A stretch of DNA of 64,000 bases. Origin: CAJQQK01 sp963696075 (lineage in GTDB: Bacteria > Pseudomonadota > Alphaproteobacteria > Rhizobiales > Hyphomicrobiaceae). Location of the stretch: contig CAVOJD010000009.1 of NCBI GenBank assembly GCA_963696075.1, positions 377,294 through 441,293 on the forward strand, read 5' to 3'. Positions 54,946-64,000 of the stretch are shown here, piece by piece. Position 1 is the stretch's first letter; each line of letters starts with the position of its first letter. The notes below the pieces were generated by a model. It was not told where the DNA came from and ran no database searches. It was given only the letters and a program-made list of their open reading frames with translations. The position numbers and the translations under genes were made by a program.

Positions 54946-56553
54946 CTACGGGGCGGCTGGCCGCGCCGTGTCACGCGCGGCCGGGATCGCCAAAGACGGT
55001 GGCTGCAAATCTTTTCTCAATGGCTGCACATCTGGAGGCGGCGCTGTCGCGTTCGATGTCGCGCTCATCGCTTTCGCGGCATCTTTAGGATCGGCGGCTG
55101 CCGGCGACACCTGATTGAGTGCGAGATTGTCGAACCAGGCCTCGCCGCCGATCAAGCGCTCGGATGCGGAGCGGGCGTCGTGGACAAGACTGAGGCGCTG
55201 TGCTGCGCACTCTGGTTCAGAGGGAAGCGCAAACGCAAAGCGGAATGCCTGCCAATCGGGCGTCTTCGCAATGAGTATATCCGAGCGCGCGAGGAGGCGG
55301 TCCTTTGTGGTTGGACCTGCCAGACAATGGATTTCCCATTGCAAGCCGCGTTTCGCGCTCATTTGCCCGCGGATCTGACCGACGAGTTCATAGTTTCCGG
55401 CTTCCGCTGCGAGCACCTGGCTGACCTGAATACCTTGGGCACGGCGCCCTGGGAACGACAGCAGGAGGGCGCGGTTGTCGCGATCGCGACTGTCGCGCGT
55501 GATGTCGACAATGGCGTTGACCGCCTGACCCAGATGCCAATCGAAGGGGAGGCCACTTGGGCGGCCTTCAAAATCACCATTGTTGAGGCCACTGAAACCA
55601 GTGCCTTGAGCCGGCTCGATGTGCTTGCGCCACAGCGCGTGGGCCGATGCGATCGCGCCGCGCTGGAACAACGCATTGATGATGCTGGCTACTTCGTCAT
55701 CACTGGCGGGGGCAGGGCTGCGCGCCAAGTCCTGCAACAGGCTGACAAGTTTCTCCGGGCGCGCCACGCGCGCGGCGTAGGCGGCAAGGACATTGGTGCG
55801 CCAGGGTGGTACTTGCCCCAGCGCGGCGACAAGACGGTCACGGCCGTCCGGCTCGCTATCGGCCTGGATCAAGTAATCGGTGATGTGGCGAGCCTACCGA
55901 GGATTGGTGCGCATGAGCATGTCGGCATAGGCGAGCATGCTGGCTGTGTCGCCGCGCTGATAGCTGTCGTGGATCAGCCACATCAGGGCCGTGCGTTCGC
56001 GCCGGGAAAAGCCGACCGCGGCCTCCATATTGGCGCGAATGACATCTGGGATCGTCTGCAACAGCGGCGATGAGGCGATAAGCTGTTGAGTTGTAGGGGT
56101 CCTTGCCGTGATCTGTTGTGCCCGCTGGATGATATCGGTCTTGAGGCGTGCGATCTGACGTTCAATGTCGGCGGGCGGATCGTCATCGCCGATGCCGCCT
56201 CACCTTCGTTCGACTTGTTCTGCTGCCGTCTTCGTCGCGAGCAGGCGAACCAAATCATCGCGCAGTTTTTTCGCCTCGGCCAACAGGGCGGGCGGGTTTT
56301 TCGGATTGAGGCGCAAGGCCAGCTTGGACTGGTTGCTGGCCAAGGCGTAGGGCAGCGTGCTTGTCAGGATCAGTCGCGACAAGGCCAACGCCCAGGAGAC
56401 CAAGGATGCCGGCAAGAATTGGCTTACCGGCAAGCGCACGAGCAAGGCTCGGGCGCGGCTCGCCATCATGTGTCGCGAATTTGTCTGCGTCTCGGGAACA
56501 CCACATTGCCTTCCGGTCGACGGGTTTCGAAGGGTCACGGGGAGACGGCTCAT
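54946..56553 (-). pseudogene. EPS-locus protein with two in-frame stops
   Basis: One reading frame runs from an ATG at 56553 to a stop at 54946 but is cut by TGA at 56200-56202 and TAG at 55894-55896. The frame is the same across both stops, so these are nonsense changes, not shifts. The first part has a membrane segment (about residues 46-68) and TPR-like text (LALRLNPKNPPALLAEAKKL). The middle reads FSRRERTALMWLIHDSYQRG. The end has a carbohydrate-binding-like domain (NGDFEGRPSGLPFDW, RLIGGEAWFDNLAL). Such proteins occur in exopolysaccharide loci. It may be a true pseudogene or carry sequence errors. Confidence 0.6.
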
Positions 56554-56916
56554 CCCGCGACATGCGCCCTTCTAGCAGAAGCGGTTTGGCCATTCGAGCA
56601 GGCAACCGTCCGATGCCGGCCGGGATTGTTGCGCGTTCACACCAGTCCCGTGCGCCAGATCAAAAAAGGTAGGTGCGGGGTTATGCCGATGCCGGGCGGG
56701 GCGTATGAGGTTGAGGGGGTCTGCCATGCGCCCGGGCGCGGCGTGTGATTAGGATCCGAGAAACGTGTTTTGGTGAGCAATGAGTTCGACCTTGAGCGTT
56801 CCGGCAGTCATCGCGGCGGCTGATGCAGGCGCTGATACGTCGGGCCCGTCGATCGGGGCCGTCGCCGGGATCTGCTGGCCGACATAAACGCCGTCGGTCG
56901 AAGGCTGGCGATTGTG
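56554..56916. other. Divergent promoter region, EPS gene and O-antigen ligase
   Basis: About 360 bases between two divergent genes. It should hold both promoters, but I could not place them. No RNA gene, repeat or extra protein gene was supportable. Confidence 0.4.
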
Positions 56917-58384
56917 ATGGCAAATCTTACAGGACTTGTCGTTGCGCTGGCGATCGTGTTCGGCGGCGGCACGCGGCAAGGCTTTTTCGGCGACACCCTC
57001 ATCCAGTTGGCCGCTGTTCCCTTGCTCATCGCCGGGTTGTGGACACTCTTCAACGCCGAAGAGAAAGTGGCCGGCGCCTTGCGTTCGGCGCTTCTCATCA
57101 TCGCTCTGTTCTTTGGTTTCGGCCTCTTCCAGGTTCTGCCGCTGCCGGAGGCTTTGAGGCTTTCGCTTGCCGAGTTCCCGGCTCGCGTACCCGGCGGATT
57201 TCCGGACCTTGGCGCCGGGCTCTCGACCGTTTCGATATCCCCTCAAGCGACATGGGCGGCGCTGATTTCCGTGGTCCCGCCCGTCGCCATCTTCATCGCG
57301 GTGGCCCAGTTGCCCAATGCAGCGCGCCGACGCGTGGCATTCATCATCGTTTCATTGGGGGTGATTTCGCTGGTGCTTGGCCTGCTTCAGGTGGCGCACG
57401 GTCCAAGGGGGCCGCTGCGGTTCTATAGCATCACTAATCCCGCCGAAGCCGTCGGCTTTTTTGCCAATCGCAACCATTTCGCAGCCCTGCTGTACACAAC
57501 GATCCTGGTCGCGGCTCCCTTCGTTGTTGCCGCTTCACGGGGCCTTGTTGAGCAAACGCAGCCGGGCGACAAGAGCGTCCTACGCTTTCTGTGGGCCTTC
57601 TTGCTGATGGCGGCCTTGATGATCGGGCTGATTATGGCCCGCTCCCGCACCGGCATCGTTTTCGGCGTTGTCGCGCTCGCCACGGTTGCGTTGTTGAGCG
57701 TGTCCAACGCTTGGCGCCAGGGTGTGAGCCGCGCGCCTGCCGGCCGCCCGAAGATGATGGTTCGCCTGATCGCTGCCCTGGTCGCGGTCACGCTCGTTGC
57801 GGGGACTGTGCTTGCCCTGCAAAGGGCTGCTCCGAGATTTGGCTTGAGCGTTGCCGACGACGTTCGCATTCCGATCTTGCTTGCGACGCTGGATGCGGCA
57901 CGCGCCTATCTGCCGTTTGGGTCCGGTCTCGGCACGTTTGTGCCGGCCTATGCAGCACTCGAGCCGACAGACGCCATCTTCTCCGCGTTCGCCAACCGGG
58001 CGCACAATGACTGGGCCGAGTTCGCGCTTGAGTATGGGGTGGCTGGCATTGCGATCTTACTTGCCGTGCTGATCTGGATCGCGCGGCGCGGCATCGAGAT
58101 CTGGCGGGGCCAATGGTCCCGCTGCATCGGTTGCAACCAAAACGCTCGCTCAAGCCAGCTGGGTTGCGATCGTGCTGGTGTTGCTGCATGCGCTGGTCGA
58201 ATACGGCCTGCGCACCAGTGCGCTTGGCGCAGTCTTTGCCTTTTGTTGCGGGATCATCGCGGGGCGCGTGGAAGCCGACAAAGAGCCTGCCCAGAAGCGC
58301 AGCCGCGACGCCCGGACGCGATCGTCATCCCCGGTCCGCTCCGGCCGACGCCGCCGCGCGGCCCGCATGGCCGGAAACGGCTGA
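56917..58384 (+). CDS. O-antigen ligase/polymerase family protein, one frameshift
   Basis: Multi-helix membrane protein of the Wzy_C family (O-antigen ligase WaaL or EPS polymerase type), about 488 residues when repaired. The periplasmic-loop signature is GFFANRNHFAALLYTTILVA, followed by LMARSRTGIVFGVVALATVA and HNDWAEFALEYGVAGIAILL. Near 58105-58120 the frame shifts; the continuing frame has ASWVAIVLVLLHALVEYGLR and TSALGAVFAFCCGIIAG, then an Arg-rich tail and a stop at 58384. Both sides together give the normal family pattern, so sequence error is likely. ATG at 56917 is used. Confidence 0.85.
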
Positions 58385-58955
58385 TCCTGAAACCTCGGAA
58401 ACGGGATGGCGTGATTCAAAGAACTGGCCGGATGAATGGCGTGATGATGGCAACGAGGAACGGTGATTATGAGCGAAAGATCCTGATCGAGACCGTTCGC
58501 CATCTCCGCGGTGGGCTACTTGTATTAAGCGGACTGTTTTGGGGCAGTTTCGCATTTGCGGGTCTTGCGAGGAATTTGCGAAGAGCGGACGCCCATCTCA
58601 CATACGTTGGTTAGTGAGAATTGTGGGTGTGGCGCAGCAGATGGCCCGAGCCGCCGTAAAAAGGTCGAGGAAGGCCACCCTTCGTTCTTCGACTTGCAAT
58701 TTCGATGCCCTATTCAATTCCGACACAGGCAAACGGTCAAGGCGTGGCAGTCGTCATGGCGACTGCACGCCTTGACCAATACCTCCGGTTGGCAACGGTG
58801 AAATCGAGCTGAAACTCCGCATTCCGAAGGCTTGCGCCAAAAACCGTTGCGGTGCGCACGGGAGAGGTTAAATTTTGGACCACGTCGATCGCGGGGCCTG
58901 TCGCCTGCCAGGCCCTCGGTTTTTTTGCAGTATGGAGTACCGGGGGACGAGGGGC
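58385..58955. other. Intergenic stretch, nothing supportable
   Basis: About 570 bases. The out-of-frame continuation of the ligase reading (to 58614) is judged an artefact of the frameshift. No family-like protein, RNA or repeat was seen. Confidence 0.35.
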
Positions 58956-59375
58956 ATGAAGTGCAACCGCTTCTACGGCTTGGTCTTGGTCGTCGCGTGG
59001 ACGCCGGCGGCCGCATGCGAGGGCGGGGCAGGAGATGACTGTCATAAAGTCTGCTACACGCTGACACGGCCGCAGACGTCGGCCTGCATGGACCTGGCTG
59101 CGAACAGCTACTGGGCGCGCAAACCGCCCGACTTCCGACGTTCCGCGGGCGATGAAACGGTCACGCTGAATTGCCACTTCTATCGAAGTGTTCTGGGCGG
59201 CCTGCTGCCGCGGCGGCTGCGCGCTGAACTTGACATCTTCAACGCCAAGACCGGAACGGTGCGGAAACTGGTCGGCCCGACCATTGCGGGCCCGACGGGA
59301 TGCTCGTCGATCGATGCGTCTGATCGCGAGGCATCGTGTTGTCTCGAGCCTGCCGACAAACAGCCCGTTAGATAG
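58956..59375 (+). CDS. Small secreted Cys-rich hypothetical protein
   Basis: Not recognised. 139 residues from an ATG preceded by GAGGGGC. The start KCNRFYGLVLVVAWTPAAAC looks like a signal peptide, possibly with a lipobox-like C at residue 22. The mature part is rich in cysteines (DDCHKVCYTLTRPQTSACMD, GCSSIDASDREASCCLEP), which suggests disulfides in the periplasm. It lies between the O-antigen ligase-like gene and a glycosyltransferase. The evidence is modest; it could also be non-coding. Confidence 0.4.
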   Translation: MKCNRFYGLVLVVAWTPAAACEGGAGDDCHKVCYTLTRPQTSACMDLAANSYWARKPPDFRRSAGDETVTLNCHFYRSVLGGLLPRRLRAELDIFNAKTGTVRKLVGPTIAGPTGCSSIDASDREASCCLEPADKQPVR

Positions 59376-59483
59376 GGATGCTGTTCGCGACGGCGTCGGG
59401 CGAGACGACTACTAGGCAGAACGACCTCGTCAGATCACCGCGCCGACAACCGTCGGGGCCAGACGCCACACCAATCAAGCCGA

Positions 59484-60729
59484 TCAGTGCGGACTGACGG
59501 CGACCTTGGCGCGCGGCGCCAGCTCCAGTTGGCTCTGCCGGACGATCTCGTCGAACGCACTCAGATAACGATTGATCACGATCTGCTCGTCGAATTCGTG
59601 CGCAACCTTGCGGCGACCGGCCTTGCCCATGGCAAGGCGCGTCTCAACCGGCAATTCAATGAAGCGTTGGATCGTCTGGGCGAGATCCTCGGCGTCTCGA
59701 ACCTTGCACAACAGCCCGTTTTCACCGTCCGTCACGACCTCGCGGCAGCCGACAACGTCGGTCGTGATGATCGGCTTGCCCATTGCGGCAGCCTCGAGCA
59801 GCGTCTTGGATGTGCCTTCCCGATAGGAGGGAAGCACCACGCAATGAGATTGCGAGATGAGCGGCCGGACGTCTGCAACAGGCTCAAGATAGTCAATGGC
59901 GCCGTCGGCGGCCCATTCCTCGATCTTTGCCCGCGGAATCGCTGTCGGATTCTGCGCATCGAGCGAACCAAGGATCTGGAAGCGTGCGTTCGGGTATATT
60001 TTGCGGACCTGGCGCGCCGCCTCGGCGTATTCTTTGATGCCCTTGTCGTAGAGCACACGAGCGATCAGCAGGAAGTTGAAGGCGTCGTCACGCCCCATCG
60101 GTTGATGCTCAACCGAGTCGTTGTCTGTTGAAATAACCGAGGTCGACGCCGGAGCCCGGAACCGTCCGCGTCTGTGATTCGCGCACCAAGCGGTTTTCGA
60201 TGAAAAACGACCGGTCGTCCTCGTTCTGGAAGAACACGGTCCGCGATTGCGACAGCGCCACGCGGTAAAGCCCCTTGACGACCTTGGCGAGTGCCCCGCC
60301 CTCGATAAACGGCGTTCCAAGGCCAGAGATCGTGTTGATCACCGGCACGCCGGCGATGCGCGCGGCCATCGAGCCATAAACGTTCGGTTTGACGGTGTAG
60401 AAGCACACTGCGTCCGGCTGAAGTTCGCGAAATATCCTGACGTATTCGCGGACCAGCTTCAGGTCTGAGACAGGGTTGGTGCCCTTGTTGTCGATCTTGA
60501 TGGGCACATAGCCACAGCCAAGCTCGCGCAACGGACCGACGCATTCGTCTGATGGCGCGACGGCAATGACCTCACAGCCGCGCTCGATCAGCGCGCGAAT
60601 AAGGCCTCGGCGAAAGTTGTAGATATTCCATGCCATATTCACCGAAATAACAATTCGGCAGCGAGAGCCCCGCCCAATTCGGACGCCAAACTCATCGAAA
60701 TATGCGTTCGTATCAATCTTCATGAACAC
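59484..60729 (-). CDS. Glycosyltransferase family 4 protein, one frameshift
   Basis: About 415 residues after repair of one frame change at 60125-60140. The N-terminal frame has RIVISVNMAWNIYNFRRGLI, VCFYTVKPNVYGSMAARIAG and VINTISGLGTPFIEGGALAK. The continuing frame has FNFLLIARVLYDKGIKEYAE, PLISQSHCVVLPSYREGTSK and TLLEAAAMGKPIITTDVVGC, the donor-binding E-x7-E region. These are the features of GT4 capsule/EPS transferases. Sequence error is the likely cause of the break. Its sugar specificity is unknown. Confidence 0.87.
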
Positions 60730-61308
60730 CGGCCCGTACTAACCGTATTTAGAAACTGCCGTGCAGAAGCGCACGGCTACATACGAACGCAACGGAACAC
60801 ATGATAAAGCCCTCATACACCCTCGATTTCCGATGACCGGAAATCACCCCCAAGCCAGTGTCGAAACTTTGAGCATCGATCGACCGCAGCTCGGCCCTGG
60901 ATAGCTGGCGGCGCCCGCAGTGTAAATATGAGTTGTACACAGCGTATCTAATCGGACACGCCCCTACGGTTTCCTAGCTGAGGAGTCGTGAGTGAGGTGA
61001 TCTGTAGACGGCTTTGCCACATCTCGCAGCGAACCGGCTCGTTGCTGCCAGTCCCTATGACAACGCGACACGATCCTTGCGTAAAGCCCGGTTGATGATG
61101 GTGTTGTGCCCACATCCGCACGTCCCGCCGCTTGCCAGCATGCCTTGATCTGGTAAGACGTGCTGTCTGACTTGCCGGCACGACTGTGCAGGTGACGTGG
61201 AGATTGATGATTTCTTCTGCGTTTCTAGAGTTCTTCGGCTTTGTTGCCGCCACGCGTTGCCTCCGCATCCCGTGGCATTCGTTCCCAGCGGTTGAGTAAT
61301 CCTTGTGC
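60730..61308. other. Divergent intergenic region
   Basis: About 580 bases between the minus-strand glycosyltransferase and the plus-strand nucleotidyltransferase. Both promoters should be here. An AT-richer block near 60925-60955 (AGTTGTACACAGCGTATCTA) is a possible promoter for one of them. No gene, tRNA or repeat was seen. Confidence 0.35.
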
Positions 61309-62490
61309 ATGGCCATCAAAGCGTCATTGTCTGGCAATCTGGAAGCGCTCCTGGCGCTTACCAACCCAGATCACACGATGGCCCCGGACAGCCGTCGCAA
61401 GATCGATTGGCCGGCGATTGTCGATCTTGCGCGTCGGCACAGGGTGGAAGGTGTGGTCGCCCAGCGTGTTCGCGACTGGGGCGATCAGGTTCCCGATGCA
61501 ATTCGGTCACACTTTGACGCCTGCCGTCGCGGTCATGCCATAGCAGCCCTGCAGGCGTGTGCGGGCCTCAAAGATATTGGTGACGCATTCGAGTCGCGCG
61601 GCGTTGCCTATATTGTCATGAAGGGCCTCGCGATTTCCGAGCGGTTCTATGGGTCTCGGGCGGAACGCCAAAGCATAGATATTGATATTCTCGTCGACGA
61701 GTCCGAGATCGACCCGGCCGTCGAAGCGTTGTTGAAATTGGGTTTCGAGTACGAAGAAGCACCGAATATTCCGGCTTATTGTGAGAGCCTGGTTCGATAT
61801 GTTCGAAAAGATGTTAAGCTCGTCCGGGCACGCGATGGCTTGGCCGTCGAGTTGCATTGGCGGCTGGGCCGCAATCAATATCTCTTACCGTGGCAGTTTT
61901 CAGATGCCTTGAGGCTGTCGGAACACCTCACAATCGCGGGCGCGCAACACCGCGTTTTCAAGCCATCCGCCCTGCTGGTCTATCTGGCGTGCCACGGTTC
62001 GATGCACAAATGGTTTCGGCTCAAATGGCTGACCGACATTCAGCGCCTTGTGAGCGCAATGCCAGCGAAGGAATTCGATGAGGCCTGCGAGATCGCGCGC
62101 CGCGCCGGTTGTCTGCGGATCTTAGCAACGACAATCGATCTCGCGGAGCGGCTCTATGGTTGCCGCCCGCCGAGCCAAGCCGCGGACCTCGCCGCACACA
62201 CTGCGCCGAAGTTGACCCAAGAGATCTATCGCGCCCTCGAAAACCCGGTCGTCCCGCACGACGGTGCGCCGTTGTCGCTACGCGACTACGTGGCTCAGCT
62301 ACGCTACGAATTTGGATTGAAGGCCGACGGCGCTTTCCGGATGGCTGCGCTTCGCAGCCGGTTGATCAGCTTCGACGATGTGAACTACCTGAGGCTATCG
62401 GAGCGCTGGTACTATCTCTACCTCGTCGCTGGTCCGTTCATTGGTGCGTTCCGCGCCATTACCCGGTCGGGTCGCGGCGAGCGCGCTTAA
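61309..62490 (+). CDS. Nucleotidyltransferase family protein (NTP_transf_5 type)
   Basis: 393-residue protein of the uncharacterised nucleotidyltransferase family PF14907. The nucleotidyltransferase core is YIVMKGLAISERFYGSRAER followed by QSIDIDILVDESEIDPAVEA, carrying the DxD metal motif. Downstream blocks LAVELHWRLGRNQYLLPW and LLVYLACHGSMHKWFRLKWL also fit. Members occur in lasso-peptide (paeninodin-like) gene clusters and in EPS/exosortase regions. ATG at 61309 is used over a TTG at 61303. It is convergent with the ABC gene beyond it. Confidence 0.85.
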   Translation: MAIKASLSGNLEALLALTNPDHTMAPDSRRKIDWPAIVDLARRHRVEGVVAQRVRDWGDQVPDAIRSHFDACRRGHAIAALQACAGLKDIGDAFESRGVAYIVMKGLAISERFYGSRAERQSIDIDILVDESEIDPAVEALLKLGFEYEEAPNIPAYCESLVRYVRKDVKLVRARDGLAVELHWRLGRNQYLLPWQFSDALRLSEHLTIAGAQHRVFKPSALLVYLACHGSMHKWFRLKWLTDIQRLVSAMPAKEFDEACEIARRAGCLRILATTIDLAERLYGCRPPSQAADLAAHTAPKLTQEIYRALENPVVPHDGAPLSLRDYVAQLRYEFGLKADGAFRMAALRSRLISFDDVNYLRLSERWYYLYLVAGPFIGAFRAITRSGRGERA

Positions 62491-62543
62491 GCCTGGCCGC
62501 GATGAGAGCACTGGCCAGATTACTTGCGCGCCGACTGCCCTCA

Positions 62544-64000
62544 TCATCCTTCGGTGATTGCTTCTCGGGTGGCGGGCGCGGCCGTCGCGGCGTTCAGCTG
62601 CGCCAGGTTGATGATGCGGTCTGCCGCGTTCAGGGCGGACGGGCGATGGGTGACGGCGATGATCGTCATATCGCCGCGCAAGGCGCTCAGATTGTCAAGG
62701 ATGCGACGCTCGAGAGGCTCGTCCAAGGCGTTGGTTGCTTCATCGAGGATGAGCAGGCTGGGGCGTCTCAGGAGCGCGCGCGCGATACAGATGCGTTGGC
62801 GCTCGCCACCCGAGAATTGTGCGCCGCGATCGCCGACCCGGGTGTCGAGCCCGTCGGGCAGGCGGCGCACGAACTCGTCCGCGCAGGCGCGCCCAAGCGC
62901 CTCCCAGATCTCCGGATCGCTGCCTGATGCACCGGTCGATAGAAGGTTCTCGCGAATTGTGGTGTCGAAGAGAAACGGCTCCTGCGGCACGTAGCTCAGT
63001 TGACGACGCCATGCTTGGCGGTGGGCGCCAACGAGCGCGACGCCGTCCGCCAGCACCACGCCCTCGGTCGGCGTCATCAACCCGCAGACGAGATCGATCA
63101 GGGTTGTTTTGCCGGTGCCGGACGGGCCGACGATCGCAACGACTTCGCCGGCGCCGATTTCGAGCGAGAGCCGCGAGATGATCGGGGTGTCCACACCATC
63201 ATAGCTAAACGCGACATCCTTGAGTTCGATGCTTGCCGGACGTTTCGCGAGCGCTTTGGGCGGCGCCGCGTCAACGGTCCTCTTCCCGGCCCCCTCCCCG
63301 GCGGTCACGGCGTCATGGTCGACGGCTGTCTGATCGATGATCCGGCGAATGTTGGCGAAGGCTGGCAGCATGTTGGCGAACTCCTGAAGGGAACTCAGGA
63401 CCTGGCGGACAGGACCTGTCAGGCGCACGACAATCAGCAGGATCAGGGCAACGGTCGCCATCGGCTCATTCAGGATCACCAGGCCGATGTAGGCGGCGGC
63501 GACGGCGGCAAGGGCCGAGAGGAACTGGAAGGTCTGCAGGATGATCGACTGCTGGACCGTGAAATGGATGATCTGCTCGCGCGTTTTTGTCAGGCTCGAG
63601 TCGTACGCCGAGACGTAGCGCGCTTCATCGTTGTGGGTTTTGGCGAGCTTGATCGCGGAGAGGAAGCTGCTCAGGAGCGTCATGACGCGGCGCCCGGTAT
63701 CGCTAAGCCGTTCACCTGACTTTCGCGCCCGCGTGATCAACGGCCAAAACAACGCCGCCCCACTCACGACGAGCGCCAGGACGGCAAGCGTCAGCAAGGG
63801 GGAGAGCACCACGGCGATGGTCAATTGCGTGGCAAGCAGGACAAGGCTGGCGGCGGCACGCAGGATGAGGGTCGTGCCATGCGAGAGGCGCGCGACATCC
63901 ATCGTCAGGGCGTGCTCGATGTCGGCGCGCTGGAGGGCGAGAATCCGCTGCCAGGTCGTATCCGCGATCGCGGAGAAGACGCGCACGCGGGCGTGGTCGA
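62544..64000 (-). CDS. ABC exporter, fused permease and ATPase, 5' end outside the window
   Basis: At least 480 residues of an MsbA/HlyB-type half-transporter; the frame is open to the window edge, so the N-terminus is missing. The ATPase is complete: Walker A VGPSGTGKTTL, Q-loop YVPQEPFLFDTTIRENL, signature FSGGERQRICIARA, Walker B LLILDEATNALD, and the H-loop VTHRPS. The membrane part includes LVLLATQLTIAVVLSPLLTL and VQQSIILQTFQFLSALAAVA. The substrate is unknown. With the nucleotidyltransferase gene 53 bases away in convergent orientation, a peptide (RiPP) exporter is one possibility; polysaccharide or lipid export is another. Confidence 0.88.
   Translation of the reverse strand, partial: DHARVRVFSAIADTTWQRILALQRADIEHALTMDVARLSHGTTLILRAAASLVLLATQLTIAVVLSPLLTLAVLALVVSGAALFWPLITRARKSGERLSDTGRRVMTLLSSFLSAIKLAKTHNDEARYVSAYDSSLTKTREQIIHFTVQQSIILQTFQFLSALAAVAAAYIGLVILNEPMATVALILLIVVRLTGPVRQVLSSLQEFANMLPAFANIRRIIDQTAVDHDAVTAGEGAGKRTVDAAPPKALAKRPASIELKDVAFSYDGVDTPIISRLSLEIGAGEVVAIVGPSGTGKTTLIDLVCGLMTPTEGVVLADGVALVGAHRQAWRRQLSYVPQEPFLFDTTIRENLLSTGASGSDPEIWEALGRACADEFVRRLPDGLDTRVGDRGAQFSGGERQRICIARALLRRPSLLILDEATNALDEPLERRILDNLSALRGDMTIIAVTHRPSALNAADRIINLAQLNAATAAPATREAITEG

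Noticed and set aside
55180..56073. Plus-strand open frame of 297 residues opposite the EPS gene
   Set aside because: The minus frame has a recognisable carbohydrate-binding-like pattern (NGDFE, WFDNL), while the plus protein has none.
55894..56202. Stop-codon recoding (read-through of TAG and TGA) in the EPS gene
   Set aside because: TGA and TAG act as normal stops in other genes of the window (for example TGA in nuoB and TAG in repaired nuoM), and no recoding signal is visible.
62493..62518. CTGGCC...GGCCAG hairpin between convergent genes as a terminator
   Set aside because: Stem of only six pairs, a 14-base loop and no T-run, so not a convincing terminator.

Overview
The window reads as a piece of a high-GC alphaproteobacterial chromosome. 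The main evidence is one long minus-strand gene train: a complete 14-subunit complex I (nuo) operon that runs into birA, rnj, mce, a DUF1467 gene, short-type proS, lolC, lolD and dnaE. The exact order (Rhizobiales, Rhodospirillales or relatives) cannot be fixed from the sequence. H-NS/HvrA-like, DUF3175 and LapA-type small genes further right also fit this class.

Layout. (1) 30-28416, minus: dnaE, lolD, lolC, proS, DUF1467, mce, rnj, birA, then nuoN to nuoA. The nuo operon carries several non-standard genes: a four-helix-bundle gene with heptamer repeats between nuoK and nuoL, three small membrane proteins between nuoJ and nuoH, a membrane protein between nuoE and nuoD, and a GFA/CENP-V zinc protein between nuoC and nuoD. 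(2) 28499-37008: a Bcr/CflA-type MFS exporter, an MsbA-like ABC exporter on the plus strand, then a tight minus-strand trio made of a highly degenerate ABC exporter-like protein, a stand-alone cyclic-nucleotide-binding protein, and a membrane cyclase with a cytochrome-b-like anchor and a [2Fe-2S] domain. (3) 37223-42032: four glycosyltransferases. (4) 42171-48304: a complete peptide-type ABC importer operon. (5) 48496-49329: a CpsB/PHP-type phosphatase. (6) 49330-54945: a gene-poor stretch with an H-NS-like gene, small proteins and an IS3-like remnant. (7) 54946-64000: a polysaccharide region (interrupted EPS protein, O-antigen ligase-like protein, glycosyltransferase), then a nucleotidyltransferase and an ABC exporter that runs off the window.

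The sequence carries about ten apparent single-base frameshifts: four in dnaE, one each in nuoM, nuoL, a small membrane gene, two glycosyltransferases and the O-antigen ligase-like gene. Because dnaE, nuoL and nuoM are strongly conserved on both sides of each break, these look like assembly or read errors rather than gene decay. I give corrected gene spans.

The most interesting locus is 31970-37008. A predicted redox-sensing cyclase, a cNMP-binding protein and a pseudo-ABC exporter are translationally packed together, and both the cyclase and the ABC ATPase lack residues normally needed for catalysis. It may be an undescribed signalling complex. The flanked four-helix-bundle gene inside the nuo operon is the second most interesting item.
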